Shown here: one piece after another, positions 1 through 9,480 of the stretch | Position numbering within the stretch: the first letter of the stretch is position 1 | How the letters are laid out: each line of letters begins with the position of its first letter | Assembly (NCBI GenBank): GCA_019649035.1 | Contig: BMAT01000130.1 | Span: forward strand, 46,553-78,113 | Length of the DNA: 31,561 nt | Reading direction: 5' to 3' | Source: Elysia marginata | Lineage: Eukaryota > Mollusca > Gastropoda > Plakobranchidae | The notes under the pieces: generated by a model | What the model saw: only the letters and a program-made list of their open reading frames with translations | Told to the model about the DNA's origin: nothing | The model's database searches: none | Position numbers and translations under genes: made by a program

Positions 1-1351
1 ATTTATGTGCTATTGGATGCATGGTTTTGTCTTGTTTCAAAGTTTTATCTATCGTTTGGTACAACATCAGCAAACTTCTGCTTTTTAAATTGAAAAGTGA
101 AGTTGGCATAAGTTTTTGTAGGCTAATAACTTGATTGATCGGTTATTAATTAAAATTTTTGCAATGCATGGCATTTTTCTGAATTTAATTTTTTCTCCTA
201 GTTATTTTTTTTGTTTTGTTGTCATGTATCATTCATAAATTTGTTGTTTTTTCTAAATCAATGTTCCTCCAGTTTGGCTCCAATGTTGTCGCTATCATGT
301 GTTTCACATATAATAAAGTTGCTGTTTCCTATCCACGTATAATCCAAATTTGTCAACATAAGTTTTAGCGGATTGCAACTAAAAATAACCCTATAGACCT
401 ATGTCTTAGTTTAATACTGGACATTTTTGACCAATGAAAATGCTCTTTTTCATGTTCCTCTGAGCAGGCCAACAATGTTTACAAACACATAAGGAGATAA
501 CAGAATTATATACATGTAGGGCATTTATAAAACAAAAAATAACCTGTTGTAGAAAAATTACAAAATAGAATTTTAATGCAATATGATAGACGGATAGCTC
601 ATACATGTATTACAAAAAGGTGAAGTCCTTTATATTTTGATTCGATTCACAATCTTTCTAGCAAATAGGGAAGTTCTTTTTTTTTTGGTTTAGCTTAAAA
701 GTAGATTTTAAGCGGATATAGAACAATAGGCGACGATAAGACGCTTGTTGGAAAGCTCAAAGCTTCCAGTACCACCTATATAATTGTGCATGTTGTTCCT
801 GTCTATTTGTCTTGGTGAGACATTTGTCTTTCTCTGTCTGCTCTGTACTCCATTCAACTTGCCTGTGATGAACAGAACCCCATGTTGTTTTGATTTTATG
901 ACTTTAATCTATCATGAGGTTTAAAAAAATTAGATGCTTTGTACCTGAAAATGACCCAGTATTCAAACTTTCAACTTCTGCATGATTTGTTTTTCGCTTT
1001 ACGTTTGTGAACATAAGTTAAATAATAGAACTGAACAATATAGCATTGCAATGGGTTTTAATCATATTTTCCTTGTATTTAAACTCTCACCAAGTATTAT
1101 TCCAAAACAATAAAAAAAAAGTTGAAGCTAGATATTTAATTTAAATAAAGAAATAAAAAAGGCATCTTAAAAATTTAATCAAAGGCTTTGTAAGTATGAA
1201 CCTGATTTAATAAAGATGTGTTTTCTTGTGGGTATGATGCATTAATAACTTAAGGAACTTATGTATGATGCATGAGCCAACCACGGGTTATCTGACCCAT
1301 TTTTTGTTTAAATCTGTCGTTAACGAACTCAATTACTTGCTGCTTCTGCAG
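1..1351. other. SETD2 intron, no further exon seen
   Basis: AT-rich DNA upstream of the first recognised SETD2 exon. No exon-like stretch with splice sites and SETD2 similarity was found in either strand. Open frames here are short and unlike any family. It is taken as intron because the exon at 1352 starts in phase from a missing upstream exon. Confidence 0.6.
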
Positions 1352-1500
1352 GTGTCGACTCTCCCTGAGCCAGACATGATGGAAGAGGAAGTCCCTCCTC
1401 CACCCTCTCCTCCCACTGCCCCAGTCAGCAAGTTGCCTCCCAACTGGAAGACGGCTAAAGACGCCGAGGGGAGAATCTACTACTACCATGCTTTTACAAG
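1352..1500 (+). CDS. SETD2: SETD2 exon: proline-rich linker and first half of WW domain
   Basis: The exon opens after a pyrimidine-rich acceptor ending CTGCAG and closes at AAG followed by GTAGGG. It holds 49 whole codons plus two bases of an Arg codon completed by the next exon. The product runs from an acidic stretch (MMEEE) through PPPPSPP into LPPNW and the YYY strand of the WW domain. The open frame extends upstream of 1352 to a chance ATG at 1265, but that part is unlike the family and is intronic. The donor is embedded in a telomere-like GGGTTA run. Confidence 0.92.
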
Positions 1501-4500
1501 GTAGGGTTAGGGTTAGGGCATGGAAGGAAGGATGAGTGAGACAACCAGCATTAATCCAGGGATGCAAGTTTTCCGATTTTAATCGGAATTCTTATTTTTT
1601 CGTCTCCCCAGATTTTTCAGATTTTCCTATTCCTGCTTCAACCAGACAATCAGCAACAAAAAAGTCGGAAAAATTATAAACTTATTAAAGTAAGAACTAA
1701 AACTAAAATAAGACGACCAGAAAATCGGAAGCGAATCACAAACCTTTTTCCGATTCTATGGCGATACCGATTATTTCTTTTTGTTTATCCGTTAGTTGAT
1801 TTCTGTTTATATTTTGTATGTAACCTCATCGCCCGATTTCTTTTTCGTGATGAGTTCAAAACTGTCCACACAATGGCCAATGGGCGTAAAAGTGAAAGTA
1901 TGCTACCGATAATTTTTCTTGCTTATCTTTTGTACACTCCATGTAGTTCTAAGCCTAGTCGTAAATAAAGTGATTTCACGATAATACAAACACATGGTTC
2001 TATCACTATTCAAAACATCGAGAGTCTTTTATAATCCTTTCTTACATTACATCTAGTTCTAGTCCCGAGCAATCTTGTGCACTTCGTCTTTTTAGCCAAG
2101 AGCGATCTTGTTTAGTGATATTTCATATTGCGATTGCTGCACCTCGTTGACCTTTCTAGATCTGTTTAATTTTCAAGCAAGTGCCAGGCTAGAAGCTTAA
2201 ACTCTTAGATCTAGTCGTCTCACTCTTCAAATCTAGATCAGATCTATTCTATCTCTCTATAGATCTAGATTAGACATAGAGAAACAGTTTAGCTAGTCAT
2301 TAACTGACTTAGCCTCACTGGCTTACACTAGAAACTCTAGATCTCGACTCTAGTAACGTTTAATAACAATCTAGATTATGACCATGGTGGCCATTCCAAA
2401 TCTAGATCTAGCCCAAATTAAGTTCTTGGATCGGAAATCTACAACATCACATTGTGTTTCTATTTCAAAGAATAAATGAAGGAGAAAGACATCAATAGAG
2501 ACTTTTATTCTAGTTATAGCAGGAAAAAATTTCGGACGAGGATGGTTTTGCATGATGTTTGCTGTGTAAAAGGAGAGTTTCTTACCAAACTGGTGGCAAA
2601 ATCGTTTTTGCTAGACACTGAAAGGCTGGCTTTAGTAATCAGAATAGCGCGCGCTCGGAAACTCCCTTAAAAAATTTCCTGCTTTTTTCTCATGAGCTGC
2701 TTGCATCCCTGGTAATCAGTATACCTAAACCTAAACTTCGGCCAAGTCGTGATTTCCCCAATATTTTACTGCTATCTTTCTATGTTAAGCAGATTTTTCC
2801 TCTATGATGGTTGCAAACTGACAAACATGATCATGAGGGCGCTGTTGAGAGAATGATTGTATTTATTTGGATGAGAGTATTAAAAAAGATGATCATTTTT
2901 TAAAAAAATTGGTATCACCCAACTTTTCCCCACATAGGCTTTAAACAATAAAATGCTCATTAATTATTCAAGATGGTGTTTGACATCATTGGTGCTAGAA
3001 AGTGCGGAGTGAACCGGCACAGATTAAATTTTTTTTAAAAAATAATTCTTTTGTTTTCAATTTGTCTTTTTGCCGTTTGTAGATTTTTCAATCAGTATTA
3101 CCCTGTGTCAACAAAAAAGTACAAAAAAAAAACAACAACCAAAATCGTAATCTGCCCCTGGGTGATCAGTGTCTGGACTTCTATTGATCTACCACCAAGA
3201 CCACTATTATGAAGATTTCTTAGGATTAGTGTATGAACTAAGGTTTAAATTTCTTTAAGAATTAAAAATAAAAAGAACCAGTTTTGAGGTGAAGTCAAGC
3301 AAGGCCGAGCTGAACTAGATCTTAATCCAACTTCCACTATTGTAGACCATATTGTGAAACTACACATGGCGATTCCCAATTGCAATAAACGCATCTATCC
3401 CATGTGTGCAATGGGACCTAATGAATTAAATAAAACGACTGCTCTCCCCCCTTGATCTTAAGTTTTTCTTTACTGTTTCCACTATTGTAGACCATATTGT
3501 GAAACTACACATGGCGATTCCCAATTGCAATAAACGCATCTATCCCATGTGTGCATTGGGACTTAATGAATTAAATAAAACGACTGCTTTCCCCCCTTGA
3601 TCTAAAGTTTTTCTTTACTGTTTCCAGACAAACTCAGTGGGATCTACCGAGCTGGGACGAGAATGAGGAGGATTCGGATGAAATGGATCTGAGCGGATTA
3701 CAACCGGAAGAGTATATAAAGGTGACCTGGTTTATTCACTTGTCTCTCGTTCTCCTTCCAGACAAATTCACTCAGTAGTAACGCCTTTCAAAAAGTTACG
3801 GCTTAACTTTGTTTTTACATCTTGATTGGTTTAAGATCATTAAAGACCTGCCATTCATACTGACTAAATCAGTATTATATAGTTTTTTTTTCCTAAAATA
3901 TTAGAAAATACAGATTTCCTGATTCTTTACAAAAAAAATACTGATTTCTTATGCTACGCTGCTACTACCCTCAGTGAGTCAGTGTCCCAGTTTTTATTTA
4001 GGATTTCATTAGTAATCTGAAAGTTGGTTTATCAGTGGGAGTGGCAGGTCAGTCATTGGTTAGTGGGTAGCAGTATCAGTGCTTCCATTCTTCCGCACTT
4101 TTTGTGGAAATCCGCAGTTTTTACCGTCCTCAAAGAAATCCGCATATGACTTTTTTCTGTCTCACCGATTTTCCGCATTCAGAAAAAAAAAAAAAAGAAA
4201 ATCCGCGACGGGTTGTGTCCGCTAAGCACTACCAACTGCAGGAAGTATATACCGGTACCAAAATGACGGGGGCAGTGGAAGTGATTTGTGAAGGAAAACG
4301 AAAAGCCTACCTCGGCAGACATCATTGGAGTGGTTGCCCTTTCGTTGTTTTTTTCCGTTGCTCCCGAAGTTTCCGCGTTAGACCTCGTCACTTTTGGGTC
4401 TCATTCTCTAGTGCAGCAAGAAATCTAGTTTTTTCAAGCCTTGGATCGAATTCAAATATGAGTTGACTTTCAGCTTTTCAACTCTTTTTTTCATCCGGTC

Positions 4501-6267
4501 TATTATTGATTAAGACTCTAGATCTATTTCTGAAACTTGCACTGTTTGTTTATCCAGACTAGAACTCTAGATCTAGATCTAGATCTACGTGCTCGCTAAA
4601 ATATCGATCTGAATTCTGATCTCGTGGATCGCATTTCAGTGGATTCTTTCGGATAATAATCTTGTGCGTGTGTGAAAACTATTGTCAATTTTGGCTGCAA
4701 TCATGCCCCTCCACTTCAAAAGCCTGAAATTTTTTTTTCTCTTGTCATTTTTTTTCGTGCAGCAACAGAGCAGCAAAAGAAAAGCGACAACTGCTGCGGC
4801 AGACACATCCAGCGAGGTGGCCAGGAAGATTAAGGACCACTTCCGTAGCAAAATGTCGGGCTTCATCGTAGTCTGTCTCAACCCTTTCAGGAAAAGTGAC
4901 TGCAAGATCGGCCGCATCACGTCTACAGAAGACTTCAAACACTTGGCCCGCAAGGTTAGTTTTTGTCTGTCGATTCTGTAATCTGTAATAAGTGTCTTGT
5001 ACAGCGCGCACATCCACATAGGAATCTTCCATGCTCTCAGGGCCATTTGTGCAATTGTGCAAAAGAAATCCCAGCCTAAACGATGCTGAATCAGAAAGAG
5101 ATAGGAAGGAGCAGCGATGAGAAATATGCAGTTTTCTTCCTGTTTCTGCTTTTTTTTTCTTCTCCAACTGATCGAAATTCTCTACCTGTGTGGAATTACT
5201 ATTCTCTGTGTATTGTGGAAACAAGAATAAGTATTGCATAACTTATTGTCCTCAACATTAGTTTTGCAAGATACAATGCTTGTTTCTTTTACTGCTTATC
5301 TTTCAAACATCATTTGGTATCCCTGAATAAAAAATCTACTGATTGGCAAAAGGAAGAAGACAATGATTTATCAGTATGGAGGGTATAAGTGTTGTAGTCC
5401 ACAAAAATATAGGATTGGGTTAAATTGTATGTAAAGTACATTACAAGGCTAGCAAGGAGTTTATACAAAAGCAAGGAATGACCAAATTTCATTCATTATT
5501 TGTGTATTTTCTGTAACGAGTATACTGTTGAGTTCTGATTTCAGGGTCGATCTTTGTCAGAATGTAAAGCTAAAGGCTAAAGCGGCCACTAGATCTACTT
5601 GAGAAATCCATAGATCTATGTTGCTTGATATCTTGGACATTATAGCATTTACTGAAAACATGTGGGGTTTTTTATAAATGAAAGTTACCAAAATAGAATA
5701 ATCCTGGATTTAGGTCTAGACTAGATCTAGCTGTTGTTGAGGCCAAAAAGAATCACTTTACAGTATATTGGTATACAATTACATGTAATTCAAAGAAAAA
5801 AGCATGCTCTGTTTAACCATTGGCTTTTAAAAGAATCATCTGTCAAGTTTTGGAGTTGAAGTCTAGGATAACTTTTGTGTTGATTGTAACTTTGCGCTAA
5901 GGAAACTTTTAATAAAAATCTGTTTTTGATAGTTTTTTTTACTATTGGTAAGTATTGTACAAGATAAGCAAGTGATGGTATTGTCACCTGTACTTTAAGG
6001 TCATAGAATTCATAGAATGAGTTTGCTGTAAAGGCTCCTCTTTTTAGTTGTATTCTGTTGTTTGAACTGTTGCAGAAATCTCATATCTCACTTTCTCTTC
6101 AGCTCACACACCACGTCATGTCCAAAGAGCTGAAGCACTGCAAACATGTGGAGGATCTCGAGGTCAACGAAAATGTCAAAGCCAAGGCCAAAGACTATGT
6201 CCGGAAATACATGAGTAAATTTGGGGCGGTGTATAAGACAACAGCATCCCCCGACTCGGGTTTCTGA
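1352..6267 (+). CDS. SETD2: SETD2 C-terminal part (H3K36 methyltransferase), four exons, 5' partial
   Basis: This is the 3' end of the gene for the histone H3 lysine-36 trimethyltransferase that travels with elongating RNA polymerase II in the nucleus. Four exons (1352-1500, 3628-3721, 4763-4954, 6103-6267) join in phase to encode 199 residues and a TGA stop. In local numbering, residues 1-27 are acidic then proline-rich. A WW domain follows at about 28-59, with W32, the YYY run at 43-45, W54 and P57. A linker comes next, then an SRI domain from about residue 95 to the end. The SRI part closely matches recalled vertebrate SETD2 (FRKSDCKIGRIT, EDFKHLARK, KFGAVYK). The catalytic SET domain is not in the window and must lie upstream. 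The WW-SRI order is diagnostic for SETD2 among animal SET proteins. All introns are GT-AG. Identity is very secure; exon edges are inferred from conservation and phase. Confidence 0.95.
1556..2712. mobile_element. Non-autonomous DNA transposon with 13-bp TIRs in a SETD2 intron
   Basis: The 13-mer CCAGGGATGCAAG at 1556-1568 occurs as its exact reverse complement at 2700-2712. The word TAAT flanks the pair on both sides (1552-1555 and 2713-2716), as expected for a target-site duplication. If the element starts one base further in, at CAGGG, the flanks read TTAATC and GTAATC. CAGGG ends recall hAT elements, but no clean 8-bp duplication is present, so the superfamily is open. The interior has a perfect 14-bp palindrome at 1573-1586 and ATCTAG-rich tracts at about 2150-2410. 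No transposase frame is visible, and the ORFs inside are short. Confidence 0.6.
3332..3621 (+). repeat. 145-bp tandem duplication ending at SETD2 splice acceptor
   Basis: Two head-to-tail copies (3332-3476 and 3477-3621) differ at about four positions by eye. Both begin TTCCACTATTGTAGACC and end in the pyrimidine tract TTTTTCTTTACTG. The real acceptor TTCCAG follows copy 2 directly, while in copy 1 the same tract is followed by TTCCAC. The shared TTCC at the joints suggests a short-homology or slippage origin. Near identity points to a recent event. Confidence 0.92.
3628..3721 (+). CDS. SETD2: SETD2 exon: second half of WW domain
   Basis: The exon is too short to stand out as an open frame and was found by family similarity. 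It starts after TTTCCAG with one base that completes Arg, then reads QTQWDLPSW, the second half of the WW domain. An acidic linker containing EMDLSG follows, as in vertebrate SETD2. It ends phase 0 at AAG before GTGACC. The acceptor lies directly against the second copy of a 145-bp tandem duplication. Confidence 0.92.
4085..4640. other. Unclassified repeat-like block in SETD2 intron
   Basis: This block has a local shift in composition (TCCGCA words, a 14-base A run near 4183-4196, then CTAGATCT repeats at 4559-4587). Frames of 120 and 70 residues are open on opposite strands (4104-4466 plus, 4179-4391 minus), but neither product resembles a protein family I know. No terminal repeats could be paired. 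A decayed mobile element is the likeliest reading, with low certainty. Confidence 0.3.
4559..4587. repeat. CTAGATCT palindromic simple repeat
   Basis: An uninterrupted run of the self-complementary 6-mer AGATCT/TCTAGA. Shorter forms of the same word recur across the window, for example near 2240-2270, 2400, 5720, 14490, 20210, 21770-21860, 26430 and 27110. The dispersion suggests a genome-wide satellite-like word rather than a local feature. Confidence 0.7.
4763..4954 (+). CDS. SETD2: SETD2 exon: start and core of SRI domain
   Basis: This phase-0 exon of 64 codons runs from after GTGCAG to CGCAAG before GTTAGT. It carries the conserved ADTSSE motif and then the first helices of the SRI domain, including CLNPFRKSDC, GRIT and EDFKHLARK. 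The SRI fold binds the doubly phosphorylated RNA polymerase II C-terminal repeat. The Arg of HLARK is at the position I recall as human R2510. A second in-frame acceptor (CAG ending at 4768) would remove two Gln/Ser-rich residues; which one is used cannot be told from sequence alone. Confidence 0.94.
5663..5730 (+). repeat. Dispersed repeat, copy A (paired with 14434-14500)
   Basis: This stretch, ending TAGACTAGATCTAG, aligns along its length with 14434-14500 in an EFHB intron. Shared blocks are a TTTTTATAAAT run, CCAAAATAGA, GGATTTAGGT/GTATTAGGT and TAGACTAGATCTAG. The outer limits are unclear. It is probably a short interspersed element or MITE fragment. Confidence 0.5.
6103..6267 (+). CDS. 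SETD2: SETD2 terminal exon: end of SRI domain and stop
   Basis: The terminal exon encodes 54 residues and a TGA stop. It starts at LTHHVMSKELKHCK, directly continuing HLARK from the exon before. ECNENVK-like (EVNENVK) and KFGAVYK motifs match the end of vertebrate SETD2. The acceptor is CTCTTCAG at 6102. An earlier CAG at 6075 is in the same open frame but would insert residues into a conserved helix, so it was not chosen. The protein ends ASPDSGF, about the same distance after KFGAVYK as in vertebrates. Confidence 0.94.
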   Translation, partial: LTHHVMSKELKHCKHVEDLEVNENVKAKAKDYVRKYMSKFGAVYKTTASPDSGF

Positions 6268-6635
6268 GATGTGAAAGGGAAAGTGCGATTCACTCCTTTG
6301 GCTGCCGAGTTTTTGTTGAAGAGTTCGAGAAAAATAACTACATTCCTGGAACCAATGTCAAAAGAAGAGGGGCATTAAATGAAGTGATACGATATTTTGT
6401 TGTGTGCTCATGGGAACAGGATTTGCTGGGATACTTTTTGTTGGTGCAGGGAAGAAAACAATGAAACAGTCGCAAAACTCAAGCCAAGAGACTGCCTGAA
6501 TGGAAGAACTACCAGGGTTATATGGCTAGGATTTTAGGTGTGAGTCAATATTGCTGTGATCTTCCTTTCCTTGCAAAGTTCTGAATGAGCAGATGGAAAG
6601 GAATTCTGTTTTTTAGCTCGGTGTTGTTACTGCTA

Positions 6636-6637
<2 letters not shown>

Positions 6638-6681
<44 letters not shown>
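6638..6681. repeat. (ATT)n microsatellite
   Basis: About 14 uninterrupted TTA/ATT units lying about 370 bp after the SETD2 stop, probably within its 3' UTR. Confidence 0.95.
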
Positions 6682-6682
<1 letters not shown>

Positions 6683-7144
6683 TAACTAGTTTCCTTTGTG
6701 TGTTCAACACTGCAAACCCAATTGAACAAGTCCTCTGATGAAAAGTAATAATTTTATTGCTGGTCTTTTTTTCATCCTTTTTTGTTTTGACATTTTCTAT
6801 AAGAAGAAAAAGGTAGATAAATTAATTTTTTGTTTTGATATCCATATGCTGATATTAGAGCTTTTTTTCTGTTGGACAGACTATTACGCTTAGTGTTACT
6901 CAATTTCAAATTTTGCTTTTACAACAGTTTAAAAGGGGCATTCTTTTGTTTTTTACTCCTTGATATACAAATTCCAATTAAAAGAGAATATTGTTCATTT
7001 AGTGTTTTTGTTTCTTCATGCCTAAACCAAAATCCTATAGGTAAAAACCGTTAAATGTCAAGTATTAATGATTGCATTAGTCACCTGGTTGTTATTCACA
7101 GATCTCTTGATCTTGGTTGTAATTGTCAGAACAAAAGCTAGTGT

Positions 7145-7226
7145 GTTAGATATATTTTAAGAAATTTTACCATACAGATGTGCAAGTTAGATATAGTGTA
7201 AGAAATTTTATCATATGTTGAGCTGT
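7145..7226 (+). repeat. Two-copy 41-bp tandem repeat
   Basis: GTTAGATATA at 7145 and again at 7186 opens two diverged copies sharing TAAGAAATTTTA and CATA blocks. Several substitutions separate them, so this is older than the other duplications in the window. Confidence 0.7.
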
Positions 7227-8449
7227 TGTCTAATTCTTTTCATTTATATAAAAGTAATAGCTAGATTTCCCTATTACTTAATGAGTTCTTTGTGGTATGT
7301 ATCTTTTATTTTTTAGATATATACACTTGACCTCATCAAAATATATTTTTGTTTGTTTTGTTTTGTTTTTTTTTTCCTGCAGATTGTACAATATTGACTC
7401 TCTTTTGTTGTTGTTGTCGTTTGTTTTTTTGGGTTTTTTTTTCATATTTCTTGATACAACAGTAAGACATTAGTAATGTAGCCATCTTCTATCGCTACAA
7501 ATACTGGGGACCAGATGAAACTCGTTTCTGCTCTTGTTACAGACGCTTTTTGTACATTATGTAAAAATCGTGCATTTCGAGTTTTCGGTAAATAATAAAC
7601 TCAAGTTTTTGAGCATTCTGGGTAAAAATGTTGAGATCCTTAACGTGCGTGTGAGTAAGAGTATTTATGATGGTTACATATGTGAAATTATGTATCATAC
7701 TAACCTGTCCTTTTTTAGCAAGCGTGGTTGAATGTTTAGTGCATGTTTTTTTGTTGTTTTTTTTTAATTAAATAGTATGTTTGATATGTTGTGAACTTTT
7801 CTGCCTTTTTAAATGAATTTTGACACATGAGCCAAATGCCAGAAGCGAAGGAAGCAGTTTGTATGTGTTTTTATAACTTAGAAAAGTTGTGCTGACTATT
7901 TGCCTCTGTATAACCAGTTGAGTGTGGAAATTTTAGTCCAGTAATATTTTATTTACACAGACGTATCAGCAAAGTTTCTTGATATACTTTCCACGTATGA
8001 AAATCATACGGTGTGTTATTCACTAATTCACTGCCCCCTCATATTTTATGTGTGAACCATCGCAAGTTAGACAGAAGCTTGGCTAAGTGTGTAATAACAT
8101 GGTGGGGTTTTTTGTTTTAGATATGCCTAGCAAACGATACATTATTTTGAAGGGAATTGAATGATATGATGAAAAGGAACTGTGAGAAGCGAAAATATAA
8201 TTGGGTAATGTATAGACCAATAGTGTGAATGGAAAAGATGAAAATTGGAATGAAATCGTGAGCCAGTTATACAAACTTAGGGACAGAATTTTATCTGAAC
8301 CTGAGCCAGTTAACTCAAATAGGGGAGGGAATTAGGTAGGTTTAAAAGTTAAAACATGTGAGGTGTACATGTATAAGATTTCAGTACCTTTGAATTTGCA
8401 AGTTGTGATATCCATCTCATCGGGAAAGGTGGCAAGACTTGTTTGTACT

Positions 8450-8519
8450 TTCATTGGCTCAAGTCTCGTTGTTTCATTGGCTCATTTCTCGTTCTTTCAT
8501 TGGCTCGTGTCTCGTTCTT
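8450..8519 (+). repeat. Three-copy 23-bp tandem repeat with ATTGG boxes
   Basis: The unit reads TTTCATTGGCTC followed by a variable triplet and TCTCGTT. It repeats at exact 23-bp spacing, with a fourth partial start at 8519. Each copy carries ATTGG, the reverse of a CCAAT box. In this downstream setting that may mean nothing. Confidence 0.85.
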
Positions 8520-8839
8520 TCATGTTAAGAATGTAAATTTTTTCCCAGCTACATTGTTCATAGAACAGTTATTCAACTCAGATTATTTTTGTAGATCTAT
8601 AAAACAAACAATGACTGTGTCATAAGGTTTTTATCAGCTTCAGATAAATCTTGTCGCCATGATGTATCTTAGCCTAGACTTAAAAACTTCAAATATTTGT
8701 TAGAGTCAACTGTGCTGACTTCATGTTTTATTTTTCTATTGTTTACACATTTATTGTATGAATCATGTTTTCAATCTTGTTTTATAGTTTAATTGTACTT
8801 TTTTTTTTTAATTGAAGTTTTCATGATGTCAGTGAATTA

Positions 8840-9301
8840 CAATGGAAACCTCCAAAATCAAATTCTGAACATTCAAAACCTTTTAATTCAAATTTTTCTA
8901 AATGTAAGGTTTTTCTGTCCTCATTAGTTTTTCTAGATTTGGTCTCAAAATTTAAAGTTAATGAATTTCAGTTTTCTTAATTTCAAGGTTATGTTGCGGC
9001 CTGTAAAAGTTTTCCTTCTGTTTTCTGGCAGTTTCACTTCTCTAAAGAGTAAGTGGCTGGTGACAAACTATTACTGTACAAATTAACTCCCCACAACCCA
9101 CACACAGGCGTCTATAGCCTCACCAAGCATTTGCTTTTGTGTGTCTGCAGGGTCGGAGTGAGACATGAAGGTGTCATTAATAGTGGTAGAGCAAAAGAAT
9201 TGGTTGAGTAAACAAACCTGAATATTTAGTATAATTCAAATACTTGTAATTTGAAGTTTCTGTTCATTGCCCAAAAGATTCCAACTAGGAGGTTTCCACT
9301 G
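8840..9301. mobile_element. TA-flanked MITE, pogo/Tigger-like ends
   Basis: The left end CAATGGAAACCTCC (8840-8853) pairs with GGAGGTTTCCACTG at 9288-9301, 13 of 14 bases. Both ends are flanked by TA (8838-8839 and 9302-9303), the duplication typical of Tc1/mariner-pogo elements. The inner parts (TTCAAATT and TAATTCAAAT words) also look like a degenerate inverted repeat. There is no coding capacity, so it was mobilised, if at all, by another element's transposase. Confidence 0.75.
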
Positions 9302-9461
9302 TATGTGTCACTCTTGTTTGTGCATCTCTTTTCTTATCGACTGTAAAGAAGAAAAGGAAGGTGAATGGACTAAAACCAGAATCTTTTAACTCTTGAAAGA
9401 AAGGATGTTTTCTTTTTCTATTTACACTTTAACTGTATTTGATTTTTTTCCACATGCATTG

Positions 9462-9467
9462 AATAAA
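9462..9467 (+). promoter_or_regulatory. Candidate SETD2 polyadenylation signal
   Basis: AATAAA is followed about 15 bases later by an A-rich stretch and then TTTGTTGTTATTTTCTG, a U/GU-rich downstream context. It would give a 3' UTR of about 3.2 kb. The only support is the motif and its context. Confidence 0.3.
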
Positions 9468-9480
9468 TTGAAATTTTAAA

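Larger units (their letters stand above)
6268..9480 (+). other. Probable SETD2 3' UTR and downstream DNA
   Basis: No coding signal was found from the SETD2 stop to about 9.5 kb on either strand. The stretch is T-rich and holds an ATT microsatellite, two small tandem repeats and a MITE. How far the transcript runs is not visible: AATAAA occurs at 7594-7599 and 9462-9467, and the second has the better downstream context. The UTR end is therefore a guess. Confidence 0.35.

Noticed and set aside
1259-1567. 102-residue minus-strand frame
   Set aside because: It is antisense to the SETD2 WW exon, with no family similarity.
4745-5239. 164-residue minus-strand frame
   Set aside because: It is antisense to the SETD2 SRI exon, whose plus-strand reading matches the family clearly.
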